NCBI GenBank assembly: GCA_002951995.1
Contig: CP019797.1
Span: 852,501 to 916,500, forward strand
DNA length: 64,000 bases
Reading direction: 5' to 3'
DNA from: Stenotrophomonas acidaminiphila
GTDB lineage: Bacteria > Pseudomonadota > Gammaproteobacteria > Xanthomonadales > Xanthomonadaceae
The notes beneath the pieces are model-generated. The model worked only from the letters and a program-made list of their open reading frames with translations. It was not told the origin of the DNA and did no database searches. Position 1 is the stretch's first letter. Every line of letters starts with the position of its first letter. Shown here piece by piece: positions 18,903 through 27,952 of this stretch. The position numbers and the translations under genes were made by a program.

Positions 18903-19397
18903 ATGTCCCTGACCGCCCATTTCGACACCTCCCGCGGCCTGATCAAGGTCGAGCTGTTCGCCGACAAGGCGCCGCTGACCGTGGCCAATTTCGTCAACCT
19001 GGCCCAGCGCGGGTTCTACGACGGCCTGAACTTCCACCGCGTGATCGCCGATTTCATGATCCAGGGCGGCTGCCCGGAAGGCTCCGGCCGCGGTGGCCCG
19101 GGCTACCGTTTCGAGGACGAGACCAACAACGGCGTGCGCCACGAGCGCGGCGTGCTGTCCATGGCCAATGCCGGCCCCAACACCAACGGCAGCCAGTTCT
19201 TCATCACCCACATCAAGACCGACTGGCTGGACGGCAAGCACACCGTGTTCGGCAAGGTGGTCGAGGGCCTGGACGTGGTCGACGCGGTCAAGCAGGGCGA
19301 CCTGATCAACAAGATCACCATCGAGGGCGATGCCGACGCCGTGCTGGCCGCCCAGGCCGGGCGCGTGGCCGAGTGGAACAAGATCCTCGCAGCCTGA
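18903..19397 (+). CDS. ppiB: Peptidyl-prolyl cis-trans isomerase B (cyclophilin)
   Basis: 164-residue cytoplasmic cyclophilin without signal peptide, accelerating proline isomerisation. Conserved active-site parts are seen: [18 protein letters not shown] (catalytic Arg and Phe) and [21 protein letters not shown] at 18893-18897 precedes the ATG. It stands alone between typA (divergent) and mdh. Confidence 0.96.
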   Translation: MSLTAHFDTSRGLIKVELFADKAPLTVANFVNLAQRGFYDGLNFHRVIADFMIQGGCPEGSGRGGPGYRFEDETNNGVRHERGVLSMANAGPNTNGSQFFITHIKTDWLDGKHTVFGKVVEGLDVVDAVKQGDLINKITIEGDADAVLAAQAGRVAEWNKILAA

Positions 19398-19406
19398 TCC
19401 CCGCCC

Positions 19407-19430
19407 ACGGCCACCGGCAACGGTGGCCGT
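19407..19430 (+). terminator. Hairpin after ppiB
   Basis: A 10-bp perfect stem (19407-19416 with 19421-19430) closed by GCAA, 9 bases after the ppiB stop. No T tract follows, so it is a weak terminator or an mRNA 3'-end stabiliser. Confidence 0.5.
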
Positions 19431-19519
19431 TCGCGTGATGTGCACCGATTGCAGCCCCGCTTTCGCGGTCGCGGAGGCCGGGGCCGTCCCCAGATACCTT
19501 TCTTAGCAGAGGAAACCCC

Positions 19520-20503
19520 ATGAAAGCACCCGTACGTGTCGCCGTGACCGGCGCTGCCGGCAATATCGGCTACGCCCTGCTGTTCCGCATCGCCTCCGGC
19601 GAAATGCTGGGCAAGGACCAGCCCGTCATCCTGCAGCTGCTGGAGATCGACAATGAGAAGGCCCAGGCCGCGCTGAAGGGCGTGGTCATGGAACTGGAAG
19701 ACTGCGCGTTCCCGCTGCTGGCCGGCGTGTTCACCACCGCCGATCCGCTGGTGGCGTTCAAGGACGTCGACGTGGCCCTGCTGGTCGGCGCCCGTCCGCG
19801 CGGCCCGGGCATGGAGCGCAAGGACCTGCTGCTGGAAAACGCCAAGATCTTCACCGTGCAGGGCAAGGCGCTGAACGCCGTGGCCAAGCGCGACGTGAAG
19901 GTGCTGGTGGTCGGCAACCCGGCCAACACCAACGCCTACATCGCGATGAAGTCGGCGCCGGACCTGGACCCGAAGAACTTCACCGCCATGCTGCGCCTGG
20001 ACCACAACCGCGCCCTGAGCCAGCTGTCGGCCAAGACCGGCAAGGCCGTGGACAGCTTCGAGAAGTTCACCGTGTGGGGCAACCACAGCCCGACCATGTA
20101 CCCGGACTACCGCTTCGCCACCACCGGCGGCGCCTCGGTGGCCGAGCTGATCAACGACCAGGAATGGAACGCCAACACCTTCATTCCGACCGTCGGCAAG
20201 CGCGGCGCGGCCATCATCGCCGCCCGTGGCCTGTCCTCCGCCGCCTCGGCCGCCAATGCCGCCATCGACCACGTGCATGACTGGGTGCTGGGCAGCAACG
20301 GCAAGTGGGTGACGATGGGCGTGCCGTCCGACGGCTCCTACGGCATTCCCGAAGGCGTGGTGTTCGGCTTCCCGGTGATCACCGAGAACGGCAAGTACAC
20401 CATCGTCAAGGACCTGCCGATCGACGACTTCTCCAAGAAGTACATCGACATCACTCTGGCCGAGCTCGAGGAAGAGCGCGCCGGCGTGGCCGACCTGCTC
20501 TGA
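19520..20503 (+). CDS. mdh: Malate dehydrogenase
   Basis: 327 residues, the cytosolic-type dimeric NAD-dependent enzyme of the TCA cycle. The Rossmann motif [19 protein letters not shown] is at the N terminus. The substrate-binding loop [15 protein letters not shown] and the catalytic His region [12 protein letters not shown] follow. AGAGGAAA precedes the ATG. It is monocistronic: a strong terminator follows directly. Confidence 0.97.
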   Translation: MKAPVRVAVTGAAGNIGYALLFRIASGEMLGKDQPVILQLLEIDNEKAQAALKGVVMELEDCAFPLLAGVFTTADPLVAFKDVDVALLVGARPRGPGMERKDLLLENAKIFTVQGKALNAVAKRDVKVLVVGNPANTNAYIAMKSAPDLDPKNFTAMLRLDHNRALSQLSAKTGKAVDSFEKFTVWGNHSPTMYPDYRFATTGGASVAELINDQEWNANTFIPTVGKRGAAIIAARGLSSAASAANAAIDHVHDWVLGSNGKWVTMGVPSDGSYGIPEGVVFGFPVITENGKYTIVKDLPIDDFSKKYIDITLAELEEERAGVADLL

Positions 20504-20530
20504 CCGCAGCGGCCGGGCGACCGGGTCGAC

Positions 20531-20560
20531 GGGGGAAGCTTCGGCTTCCCCCTTTTTGTT
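20531..20560 (+). terminator. Terminator after mdh
   Basis: GGGGGAAGC (20531-20539), loop TTCG, GCTTCCCCC (20544-20552), then TTTTTGTT. This is a textbook intrinsic terminator with a UUCG tetraloop. Confidence 0.93.
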
Positions 20561-20631
20561 GGAGGGCTGCGGCGCGGGTTCCCGCGCGACGGCCGGCGGC
20601 CTGCCCATGGCCGCGTGCAGAGGCGGAAACG

Positions 20632-21246
20632 GTGATCGAACTGCATTACATCGACGACGCACTGCTGGTGGTGGAAAAGCCCGCCGGCCTGCTTTCGGTG
20701 CCCGGGCGCCTGCCGGAGAACCAGGATTGCCTGGTGGCGCGCCTGCAGGCGTCGTTTCCCGACGTGCTGACCGTGCACCGGCTGGACCAGGTGACCTCGG
20801 GGCTGATGCTGTACGCGCGCGGCAGGCAGCTGCAGGCGGCCCTGTCGATGCAGTTCGAGCAGCGGCGCGTGCACAAGCGCTACGAGGCCTTGGTGGAGGG
20901 GCGGGTCGCGGGCGAGGCGGGCGAGATCGCCCTGCCGCTGATCTGCGACTGGCCGAACCGGCCCAGGCAGATGGTGGACCTGGAACGCGGCAAGCCGGCG
21001 CTGACCCGCTGGCGGGTGCTGGCGCGCGATGCGGGACAGGCGTGGACCCGGGTGGCACTGGAACCGGTCACCGGGCGCAGTCACCAGCTGCGGCTGCACA
21101 TGGCCAGTGCCGGCCATCCGATCATCGGCGATTGCCTGTATGGCGCCGCGCCCGCGCCGCGGGTGCAGTTGCATGCGTGCAGGCTGGGCTTCGTGCACCC
21201 GGTGAGCGGGGCGGAGATGGCGTTCGCGTCGCCCAGTCCGTTCTGA
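20632..21246 (+). CDS. RluA-family RNA pseudouridine synthase
   Basis: 204 residues starting at GTG 20632 (VIELHYIDDALLVVEKPAG). The catalytic motif HRLDQVTSGLM has its Asp at about residue 52, and the C-terminal TGRSHQLRLHMASAGHPIIGD is the RluA signature. It lacks the N-terminal S4 domain of RluC/RluD. It is nearest in size to RluA, which modifies 23S U746 and some tRNAs, but the target cannot be fixed from sequence alone. Confidence 0.9.
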   Translation: MIELHYIDDALLVVEKPAGLLSVPGRLPENQDCLVARLQASFPDVLTVHRLDQVTSGLMLYARGRQLQAALSMQFEQRRVHKRYEALVEGRVAGEAGEIALPLICDWPNRPRQMVDLERGKPALTRWRVLARDAGQAWTRVALEPVTGRSHQLRLHMASAGHPIIGDCLYGAAPAPRVQLHACRLGFVHPVSGAEMAFASPSPF

Positions 21247-21307
21247 GGCCGGTCGCGGCGCGGCGTGCGGCCGGCCATGGGCGGGGCCGGGGCCGGCCCT
21301 GCAACGT

Positions 21308-21321
21308 TGGTCGTACGACCA
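21308..21321 (+). promoter_or_regulatory. 14-bp palindrome upstream of prpE, probable operator
   Basis: TGGTCGTACGACCA is a perfect 14-bp palindrome 69 bases before the prpE start. Its TGGT...ACCA arms resemble sites of FadR-subfamily GntR repressors (E. coli FadR sites have TGGTC/GACCA half-sites). A -10-like TATGCT lies at 21354-21359. No such regulator is encoded nearby. Confidence 0.5.
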
Positions 21322-21389
21322 TCGTCGCAGGGAGGGCGCGTGGTGGTCCGGACTATGCTCGGCGCAGGCCAGCAGGTTCCGGAGGCGAC

Positions 21390-23269
21390 ATGCAGTACGA
21401 GCAGACCTACCGCCGTTCCATCGACGCGCCGGAGGCGTTCTGGGCCGAGGAGGCCAGGGCGATCCATTGGCATAAGCCGCCGCGGCAGATCCTGGACTAC
21501 TCCAATCCGCCGTTCCGGCGCTGGTTCGTCGGCGGCGAAACCAATCTCTGCTACAACGCGGTGGACCGGCATCTGGCCGATCGCGGCGACCAGCTGGCGC
21601 TGGTCGCCATCTCCACCGAGACCCAGGTCACCCGCGAGATCACCTACCGCGAGCTGCACCGCGAGGTGAATGCCTTCGCCGCCGTACTCAAGGCGCTGGA
21701 TGTCGCCCGCGGCGACCGCGTGGTGATCTACATGCCGAACATGGCCGAGGCGGTGTTCGCGATGCTGGCCTGCGCGCGCATCGGCGCGGTGCATTCGGTG
21801 GTGTTCGGTGGCTTCGCCGCGCACAACCTGGCGCTGCGCATCGACGATGCCAGGCCCAAGCTGCTGATCGCCGCCGACGCGGGCATGCGCGGCGGCAAGG
21901 TGATCCCGTACAAGCCCATGGTCGACGCGGCGTGTGCCGAGGCCACGTCGCCACCGCCGAAAGTGCTGATCGTCTCGCGCGGCCTGGACGCGGCCATGCC
22001 CAGGGTCGCGGGGCGCGACGAGGATTACGCCGCGCTGCGCGCGCAGGTGGGCGACGCGCAGGTGCCGGTGGAATGGCTGGAATCCAACGCGCCCAGCTAC
22101 CTGCTGTACACCTCGGGCACCACCGGCAAGCCGAAGGGCGTGCAGCGTGATGTCGGCGGCTACGCGGTGGCGATGGCGCAGTCGATGCGCACGGTGTTCG
22201 ACTGCGCCCCCGGCCAGGTGATGTTCTCCACCTCCGACGTCGGCTGGGCGGTGGGGCATTCGTACAACGTGTACGGGCCGCTGATCGGCGGCTGCACGTC
22301 GCTGCTGTACGAAGGCCTGCCGACCCATCCGGATCCGGGCATCTGGTGGGCGCTGTGCGAGCAGTACGGGGTGCGCACGATGTTCTCCTCGCCCACCGCG
22401 ATCCGGGTGCTGAAGAAGCACGACGTGGATTTCATCCATCGCCACGACCTGTCCGAACTGAAGTACCTGTTCCTGGCCGGCGAGCCGCTGGACGAGCCCA
22501 CCGCGCAGTGGATCGGCGACGCGCTGCGCAAGCCGGTGATCGACAACTACTGGCAGACCGAGACCGGCTGGCCGGCGTTGACCCTGCTGCCGGGGCTGGA
22601 GATGAAGCCGGTGAGGTTCGGCTCGCCCGGCTTCCCCAACCTGGGGTACCGGATGAAGGTCATCGACGAGCGCACCGGGGCCGAAGTCGCACCCGGGCAG
22701 AAAGGCGTGCTGGTGATCCAGCCGCCGCTGCCACCGGGTTGCATGAGTACGGTATGGAACGACGATGCGCGCTTCATCGAGAGCTACTTCAGCCATTTCG
22801 ACGAGTTGCTCTACAGCTCGCTGGACTGGGCCATCCGCGACGCCGACGGCTACACCTTCATCCTCGGCCGCACCGACGACGTGATCAACGTGGCCGGTCA
22901 CCGGCTGGGCACGCGCGAGATCGAGGAAGCGATCAGCAGCCACCCGCGGGTGGCCGAGGCGGCGGTGGTCGGCATGCACGACGAGCTGAAGGGGCAGGTG
23001 CCGCTGGTGTTCGTGACGCTCAAGCAGGCCGCGGCCGCCGACGAGCTGGCGGCGCTGTCGGCGGAGATGATGCAGCAGGTCACCGGGTCGCTGGGGCGGT
23101 GGCGCGCCCGGCGCACGTGCATATCGTCAACGCGCTTCCCAAGACCCGTTCGGGTAAGCTGCTGCGGCGTTCGCTGCAGGCCCTGGCGGAGCGGCGCGAC
23201 CCGGGGGACCTGTCGACGCTGGACGACCCGGGCGCACTGGAGGAAATCCGCCGCGTGCTGGGGACATAG
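21390..23269 (+). pseudogene. prpE: Propionyl-CoA synthetase PrpE, frameshifted near the 3' end
   Basis: Adenylate-forming ligase activating propionate (or similar short acids) to the CoA ester. The start MQYEQTYRRSIDAPEAFWAE follows GGAGG. The AMP-binding motif LLYTSGTTGKPKG, then GWAVGHSYNVYGPL and LGRTDDVINVAGHRLGTREI fit PrpE closely. The frame breaks at a GGGG run (23093-23096), about residue 568. Adding one G restores GAVARPAHVHIVNALPKTRSG and the C-terminal domain with the catalytic, acetylatable Lys (SGK), ending at 23269 for 626 residues, the PrpE length. Either a recent pseudogene or a sequencing error. Without the shift the product loses the catalytic Lys. Confidence 0.9.
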
Positions 23270-23391
23270 CGCAGGCGCGCTGGCGCGGCGATCGCAGGGG
23301 GCGGTGCGGGTGCAGGCAAGCAGGATGGGGCGGGGGCCCCGGTTGCCGTTCGCGCGCATCGTGGTTGCGATGCACAAATGCGGGAGGGGGA

Positions 23392-23871
23392 ATGGCGTTG
23401 ATCCATGCCAAGACGGCGGCTGGCCGTCGCGAGATCGAAGACCGTGGCCTGCGCCTGGCGCCGGCGCTGCGCTCGGTGCTGCTGCTGGTGGACGGGCAGC
23501 GCGACAGCCGCGAACTGCTGCAGATGGCGCAGGAGTTGCGGGCGCCGGAGGACGCGCTGGAGCAGTTGCTGGCGCTTGGGTTGATCGAAGTGGTCGGTGG
23601 CAACGTGGAGCGCGCGCCACCGGTGCCGGTCACCACGCAGCTGGGCGACGATCCGCTGCGCTACCAGCAACTGCGCGACTGGATGGCCGAATCGGTACGC
23701 CGGCACCTGGGCCTGAAGGGCTACCTGATCCAGCTCAAGATCGAGCGCAGCCGCAGTGCGGTGGGGCTGGAACAGCTGTGGCCGGAAGTGGCGGCGGCGC
23801 TGGGCAAGGCCAAGAGCCCGGCATTCGCCAGCCGCTGGCTGGAGGAGACCCGGGCCCTGGTGCTGGCGTGA
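23392..23871 (+). CDS. Hypothetical protein with winged-helix-like N terminus
   Basis: 159 residues from ATG 23392, preceded by GGGAGGGGGA. Residues 1-70 (KTAAGRREIEDRGLRLAPAL, then LLLVDGQRDSRELLQMAQEL and LEQLLALGLIEVVGG) resemble a small winged-helix-like module found in uncharacterised proteobacterial proteins. The C-terminal half is helical and charged. No signal peptide or membrane segment. I do not recognise a function. It lies 102 bases before the SUFU-domain gene on the same strand. Confidence 0.75.
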   Translation: MALIHAKTAAGRREIEDRGLRLAPALRSVLLLVDGQRDSRELLQMAQELRAPEDALEQLLALGLIEVVGGNVERAPPVPVTTQLGDDPLRYQQLRDWMAESVRRHLGLKGYLIQLKIERSRSAVGLEQLWPEVAAALGKAKSPAFASRWLEETRALVLA

Positions 23872-23973
23872 TGGCAGCGGCGGGCGCCGCGCTGCGCGGT
23901 GATCGCGGGCAGCGCGGCGGCCACCCGCCGGCCGGCACTATCATGCGCGGGGTTGGGCAGAGGAGCGCCAGGC

Positions 23974-25035
23974 ATGGACAAACACGACGGCGGCGGGGCG
24001 GGAACCGCGGGCTGGGACGCTATCAATGCGGCATTGCGCGCGGTGCACGCGGGACAGGCGCCCCGGCACTTCGGCACGGCGGCCTCGTACACACTGGGCG
24101 GCGACGACCCGCTGGACGGCATCAGCGTGTACTGGAGCCCGCTGCCGCGCGCCCACTGGCATTACGTCACCTACGGCTTTTCCGAGCTGTACGACAAACA
24201 CAGCGACGACCCGGAGGCGAGCGGCTTCGGCTTCGAGCTGACCTTCCGTCTCGCCGCCGAGGCCGGCGAGGACGGCAGCGGCGCGCCACCGACGTGGCCG
24301 CTGGACCTGCTGCAGAACGTCGCCCGCTACGTGTTCGCCAGCGGCAACGTGTTCGAGGCCGGGCATCATCTCGATGCCAACGGCCCGATCACGCTGGACA
24401 GCGGTACCCGCCTGCGCCACCTGGCGTTCGTCGCCGATCCGCAGTTGCCGGCGATCGCCACGCCCAACGGGCGCCTGGACTTCCTGCAGATGGTCGGCCT
24501 GACCGACGACGAGATGGCCGCGGTCAGGCGCTGGTCGACCTCCGGGGTAATGGACGTGCTGGCGCCGGCGATGCCGTCGTGGATCACCGAGCTGGCGCGC
24601 GATTCGCTGCTGGCCGATGCGGCGCTGGCGGACCGGGTGGCGGCGGGCAGCCGCCGCGACGGGTCCAGCACCGGCATGCTGTTCGTGGAGACGCTGGACT
24701 GGTCCGACGCGGACGTGGGCACCACCCTGGTGCTGGGCGCGGGGCAGGTGGACAGCGTGCTGGAACTGCTGCCGCTGCGCCTGCACCACGACCGGCCGCT
24801 GGTGGTGCTGGGCAGGGAACGGCAGTGGCGGTTCGAGCCGGGCGTGGCCGACGACCTGCAGCTGGACGAGGACAGCGCGCGCTGCGTGCTGTGCGACGCG
24901 AGCATCGCGGCGCTGCTGGCCGCGGTCCGTGCCGAGCGTGGCGTGTACCCGCTCCCGGGCGGGCGGCTGCAGGTGGAAGTGGTGCCGACGCAGTTGCGGG
25001 ACGCCCGCGGCAAGGTGATTGGCGAGATCGGCTGA
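23974..25035 (+). CDS. Suppressor of fused (SUFU) domain protein
   Basis: 353 residues, ATG after AGGAG. The segments YTLGGDDPLDGISVYWSPLP, HWHYVTYGFSELYDK and FGFELTFRLA are typical of the SUFU domain, known from animal Hedgehog signalling and from many bacterial proteins, some of which serve as immunity proteins. The second half (about 190-353) is a SUFU C-terminal-like region. No signal peptide. The partner is unknown and no toxin gene lies nearby. Confidence 0.88.
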   Translation: MDKHDGGGAGTAGWDAINAALRAVHAGQAPRHFGTAASYTLGGDDPLDGISVYWSPLPRAHWHYVTYGFSELYDKHSDDPEASGFGFELTFRLAAEAGEDGSGAPPTWPLDLLQNVARYVFASGNVFEAGHHLDANGPITLDSGTRLRHLAFVADPQLPAIATPNGRLDFLQMVGLTDDEMAAVRRWSTSGVMDVLAPAMPSWITELARDSLLADAALADRVAAGSRRDGSSTGMLFVETLDWSDADVGTTLVLGAGQVDSVLELLPLRLHHDRPLVVLGRERQWRFEPGVADDLQLDEDSARCVLCDASIAALLAAVRAERGVYPLPGGRLQVEVVPTQLRDARGKVIGEIG

Positions 25036-25059
25036 CCGTCGCGGCTGCCGCGCTGGGGT

Positions 25060-26555
25060 TCAATCAGGGCCGCCGCGTGGCTCCGTCCGGCGGCCAGCCA
25101 CCGCCAGCGAGAATACGAACACCGCGCCGGCCTCGCTGTCGGCCAGCACGATGCGGCGGTGGTGCAACTGCAGGATGCGGTGCACCACCAGCAGCCCGAG
25201 CCCACCGCTGTCCGGGCGCCTGCTGGCCAGCGCGGACGGCGCGCTGAACAGCTGCGCGCGCTGTTCCGGAGCGATGCCCGGGCCGGTGTCGGCGACACGT
25301 ACCTGTACCTCCTCGCCCGTCGCGCGCAGGGTCACCGTCACCCGGCCGCCCTCGGGCGTGTGGCGGATGGCGTTGTCGATCAGGTTGGTCAGCACCCGCT
25401 CGACCAGCGCCAGGTCGGCATGCACCGCCGGCAGGCCGGCGGGGATATCCGCGGCCAGCGATTGCCGGCGTGACTGCGCGGCCAGCTCGAATTTCTGGAA
25501 CACGTCCTGTACCAGGTCCGGCAACGAGAACGCCTGCGGTTCCAGCACCACCCCCCGTGTTCCAGTCGCGCCAGTTCGAACAGGGCCTGCGCCAGGCGGC
25601 CGACCTTGTGGCTCTGCGCCAGGGCGATGGACAGGTAGCGCTGGCGCTCGGCGGGGTCGAGCGTGGCGTCCTTCAGCGCCAGCGTTTCCAGGTAGCCGTG
25701 CAGCGACGACAGCGGCGTGCGCAGGTCGTGGGAAATGTTGGCCACCAGTTCGCGGCGCTGCAGGTCCTGCTGGCGCAACTGCTGCCATTGCTCGCCGAGG
25801 CGCTGCGCCATGTGCGCGAAGCTGTGCCGCAGGATCGCCAGTTCGTCGCGCTCGCCGGGCCGGGGCGGCGCCGCTGGCGCCGGCAGCGCGGCAGGGGCGG
25901 CATCGACGTCGAATGCCTGGATGTCGCGGGCCAGCCGGCGCAGCGGACGGGTAATCCAGCGGAAGGCGACCACGCCGGCGAGCAGGCCCACGGCGGCCAC
26001 GATCGCCAGCGCCCACAGCGTGGTGCGCAGGCTGGCACTGGCCGCGACGTCCGCGGCCAGCGCTTCGCGTTGCTCGCCGACCAGGACCACGTAGATGTAA
26101 CCCACCTGCTTCCCCTGCACGCGCAGCGGCGCGGCGTTGAACACCTTGCGCCCGGTACTGCTGCGCGGGTCGTCGCCGAGGATGGGCAAGGGCGCGCCGC
26201 GCAGCAGCGCATGGACCGGCGCCAGGTCGACCCGGTCGCGCCTGAGGTGGCCATCCGGCGCGTCGTGGCCGAGGATCCGGCCCTGGTCATCGAGCAGGTA
26301 GACCTCGACGCTGGGGTTGACCGCCATCAGCTTGCCGAACAGGGCGCGGACCTCGCCATCGCGCATGCCGCGTGCGTCCATCAGTTCGCCGCTGCGCGCG
26401 ATGTGTTCGGCCAGCCCGCGCGAAAGGCGCTGCACGGTTTCCTGCTCGTGCAGGCGCGTGCTGCGCATCTGGATCCACGCCAGTGCGCCGCAGCACACCA
26501 GCAGCAGCGCGCAGAACACCAGCGACAGCCGTTGCCACAGCGCCAACCGCTTCAT
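25060..26555 (-). pseudogene. Two-component sensor histidine kinase, frameshifted before the ATPase domain
   Basis: Start at 26555 overlaps the response regulator stop (ATGA). It has an N-terminal membrane helix, a periplasmic sensor region, a second membrane helix, HAMP, then the HisKA box ANISHDLRTPLSSLHG with His276. At CCCCCC 25551-25556 (GGGGGG on the coding strand), about residue 333, the frame breaks. One added G restores VVLEPQAFSLPDLVQDVFQK and the complete ATPase domain (NLIDNAIRHTPEGG, VADTGPGIAPEQRAQLF, SGGLGLLVVHRILQLH). The restored length is 498. Without the shift it cannot bind ATP. Stimulus unknown. Confidence 0.88.
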
Positions 26556-27274
26556 GCGTCGTTGCCGCCGGCCGCCAGCTTGTAGCCGCGGCCCCATACG
26601 GTGAGGATGCGGCGCGGCGTGGCCGGGTCGCGTTCGATCTTGTTGCGCAGGCGGTTGATGTGCGTGTTGACGGTGTGTTCGTAGCCCTCGTGGCGGTGGC
26701 CCCAGACCTGGTTGAGCAGCTCCATGCGCGAGTAGACCTGGTCGGGATGGCGGGCGAAGAAATGCAGCAGGTCGAACTCGCGCGGGGTCAGGTCCAGGGC
26801 ATTGCCATCGACCCCGGCGGTGCGCGCGACCGGATCGATGCGGATGCCGGCGACCTCGATCGCGCCGGCATCGATGCGCGCGTTCTGTGCCATCGCCTCG
26901 ACCCGGCGCAGCAGCGCCTTGATCCGCGCGACCAGTTCCAGCATCGAGAACGGCTTGGCCAGGTAGTCGTCCGCGCCCAGTTCCAGGCCGAGGATGCGGT
27001 GCACCTCGCTGGCGCGCGCACTGGTGATGATGATCGGCGTGTAGCGGGTCATCGCGCGCGCGCGCCGGCAGATCTCCAGCCCGTCGACGCCCGGCAGCAT
27101 CAGGTCGAGCACCAGCGCGCTCCAGTCGTTGTCCTCCAGCAGGCGCAGGCCGTCGTCGCCGCTGGCCGCATGGGTCACGTCGTAGCCTTCGTCGCGCAGG
27201 TGCATGCGCAGCAGGTTGGCGATGTGGGCGTCGTCCTCGACGATCAGCACGCGTTTGGCACGGTTCATCGGCAC
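26552..27274 (-). CDS. OmpR-family response regulator
   Basis: 240 residues. The receiver domain has acidic residues at 13-15, phosphoacceptor Asp57 (LVLDLMLPGVDG) and the conserved Lys in ADDYLAKPFS. The C-terminal winged helix (LTPREFDLLHFFARHP, HTVNTHINRLRNKIE) binds DNA. It precedes and overlaps the kinase gene. It is divergent from msrB-dipZ-msrA with 138 bases between, so it may control that operon. The start could also be the ATG at 27268. Confidence 0.95.
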   Translation of the reverse strand: MPMNRAKRVLIVEDDAHIANLLRMHLRDEGYDVTHAASGDDGLRLLEDNDWSALVLDLMLPGVDGLEICRRARAMTRYTPIIITSARASEVHRILGLELGADDYLAKPFSMLELVARIKALLRRVEAMAQNARIDAGAIEVAGIRIDPVARTAGVDGNALDLTPREFDLLHFFARHPDQVYSRMELLNQVWGHRHEGYEHTVNTHINRLRNKIERDPATPRRILTVWGRGYKLAAGGNDA

Positions 27275-27412
27275 ATCCGGCCGCTGGGGGAATGGGTGCC
27301 ATTGTCGGGGGAAGCGGGCGCCGATGTGTCACGGAAAATTTAACTCCGCGTGAGGATTCGTTGACCGCCACGCGCGCAGCATGGCGCCATCGTTCCTGCC
27401 TGGAGACCGGCC

Positions 27413-27916
27413 ATGTCCCTTTCCCGTCGCACCCTGCTGGGCATGGGCGGCATGCTGGCGGCGGCCGGCCTCTGCGGGGTTGGCGCCTGCGGCCGGGCCG
27501 CGCCGGCGCCGGCGCCACGCCGCGGCACGTTCGAGGTCATGCATGACGACGCGCAATGGCGCCGGCTGCTGACGCCGGCGCAGTACACGGTGCTGCGCGG
27601 CCAGGGAACCGAGCGCGCGTTCAGCAGCCCGTTGAACGGCGAGCACCGGCGCGGCACGTTCCATTGCGCCGGTTGCGCGCTGGCCTTGTTTTCCTCCGCC
27701 GCCAAGTTCGACAGCGGTACCGGCTGGCCGAGCTTCTGGGCGCCGCTGCACGGCGCGGTGGGCGAGGACCGCGACACCACCTTCGGCATGCTGCGGGTGG
27801 AAGTGCACTGCCGTCGCTGCGGCGGCCACCTCGGCCACGTGTTCGATGACGGCCCGCGCCCGACCGGGCTGCGCTACTGCATCAACGGCGTGGCGCTGGA
27901 TTTCATCGCGGCCTGA
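27413..27916 (+). CDS. msrB: Peptide-methionine (R)-S-oxide reductase MsrB, exported
   Basis: 167 residues. The N terminus SRRTLLGMGGMLAAAGLCG is a twin-arginine signal, so the enzyme acts outside the cytoplasm. Zinc cysteines are in pairs at 85/88 and 133/136. The catalytic Cys156 lies in RYCINGVALDF, and GTGWPSFW forms the active-site pocket. It reduces the R epimer of methionine sulfoxide. First gene of an operon with dipZ (36 bases downstream) and msrA. Confidence 0.95.
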   Translation: MSLSRRTLLGMGGMLAAAGLCGVGACGRAAPAPAPRRGTFEVMHDDAQWRRLLTPAQYTVLRGQGTERAFSSPLNGEHRRGTFHCAGCALALFSSAAKFDSGTGWPSFWAPLHGAVGEDRDTTFGMLRVEVHCRRCGGHLGHVFDDGPRPTGLRYCINGVALDFIAA

Positions 27917-27952
27917 GCGCCGTCCCTCCCGATTCCAAGAAAAGGACGTTCC

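Noticed and set aside
20556..25247. A 1563-codon open frame that would fuse prpE to downstream sequence
   Set aside because: Only 21390 to about 23093 of it is PrpE. The remainder is out of frame with the real downstream genes and stays open by chance in GC-rich DNA. The end of PrpE lies in another frame.
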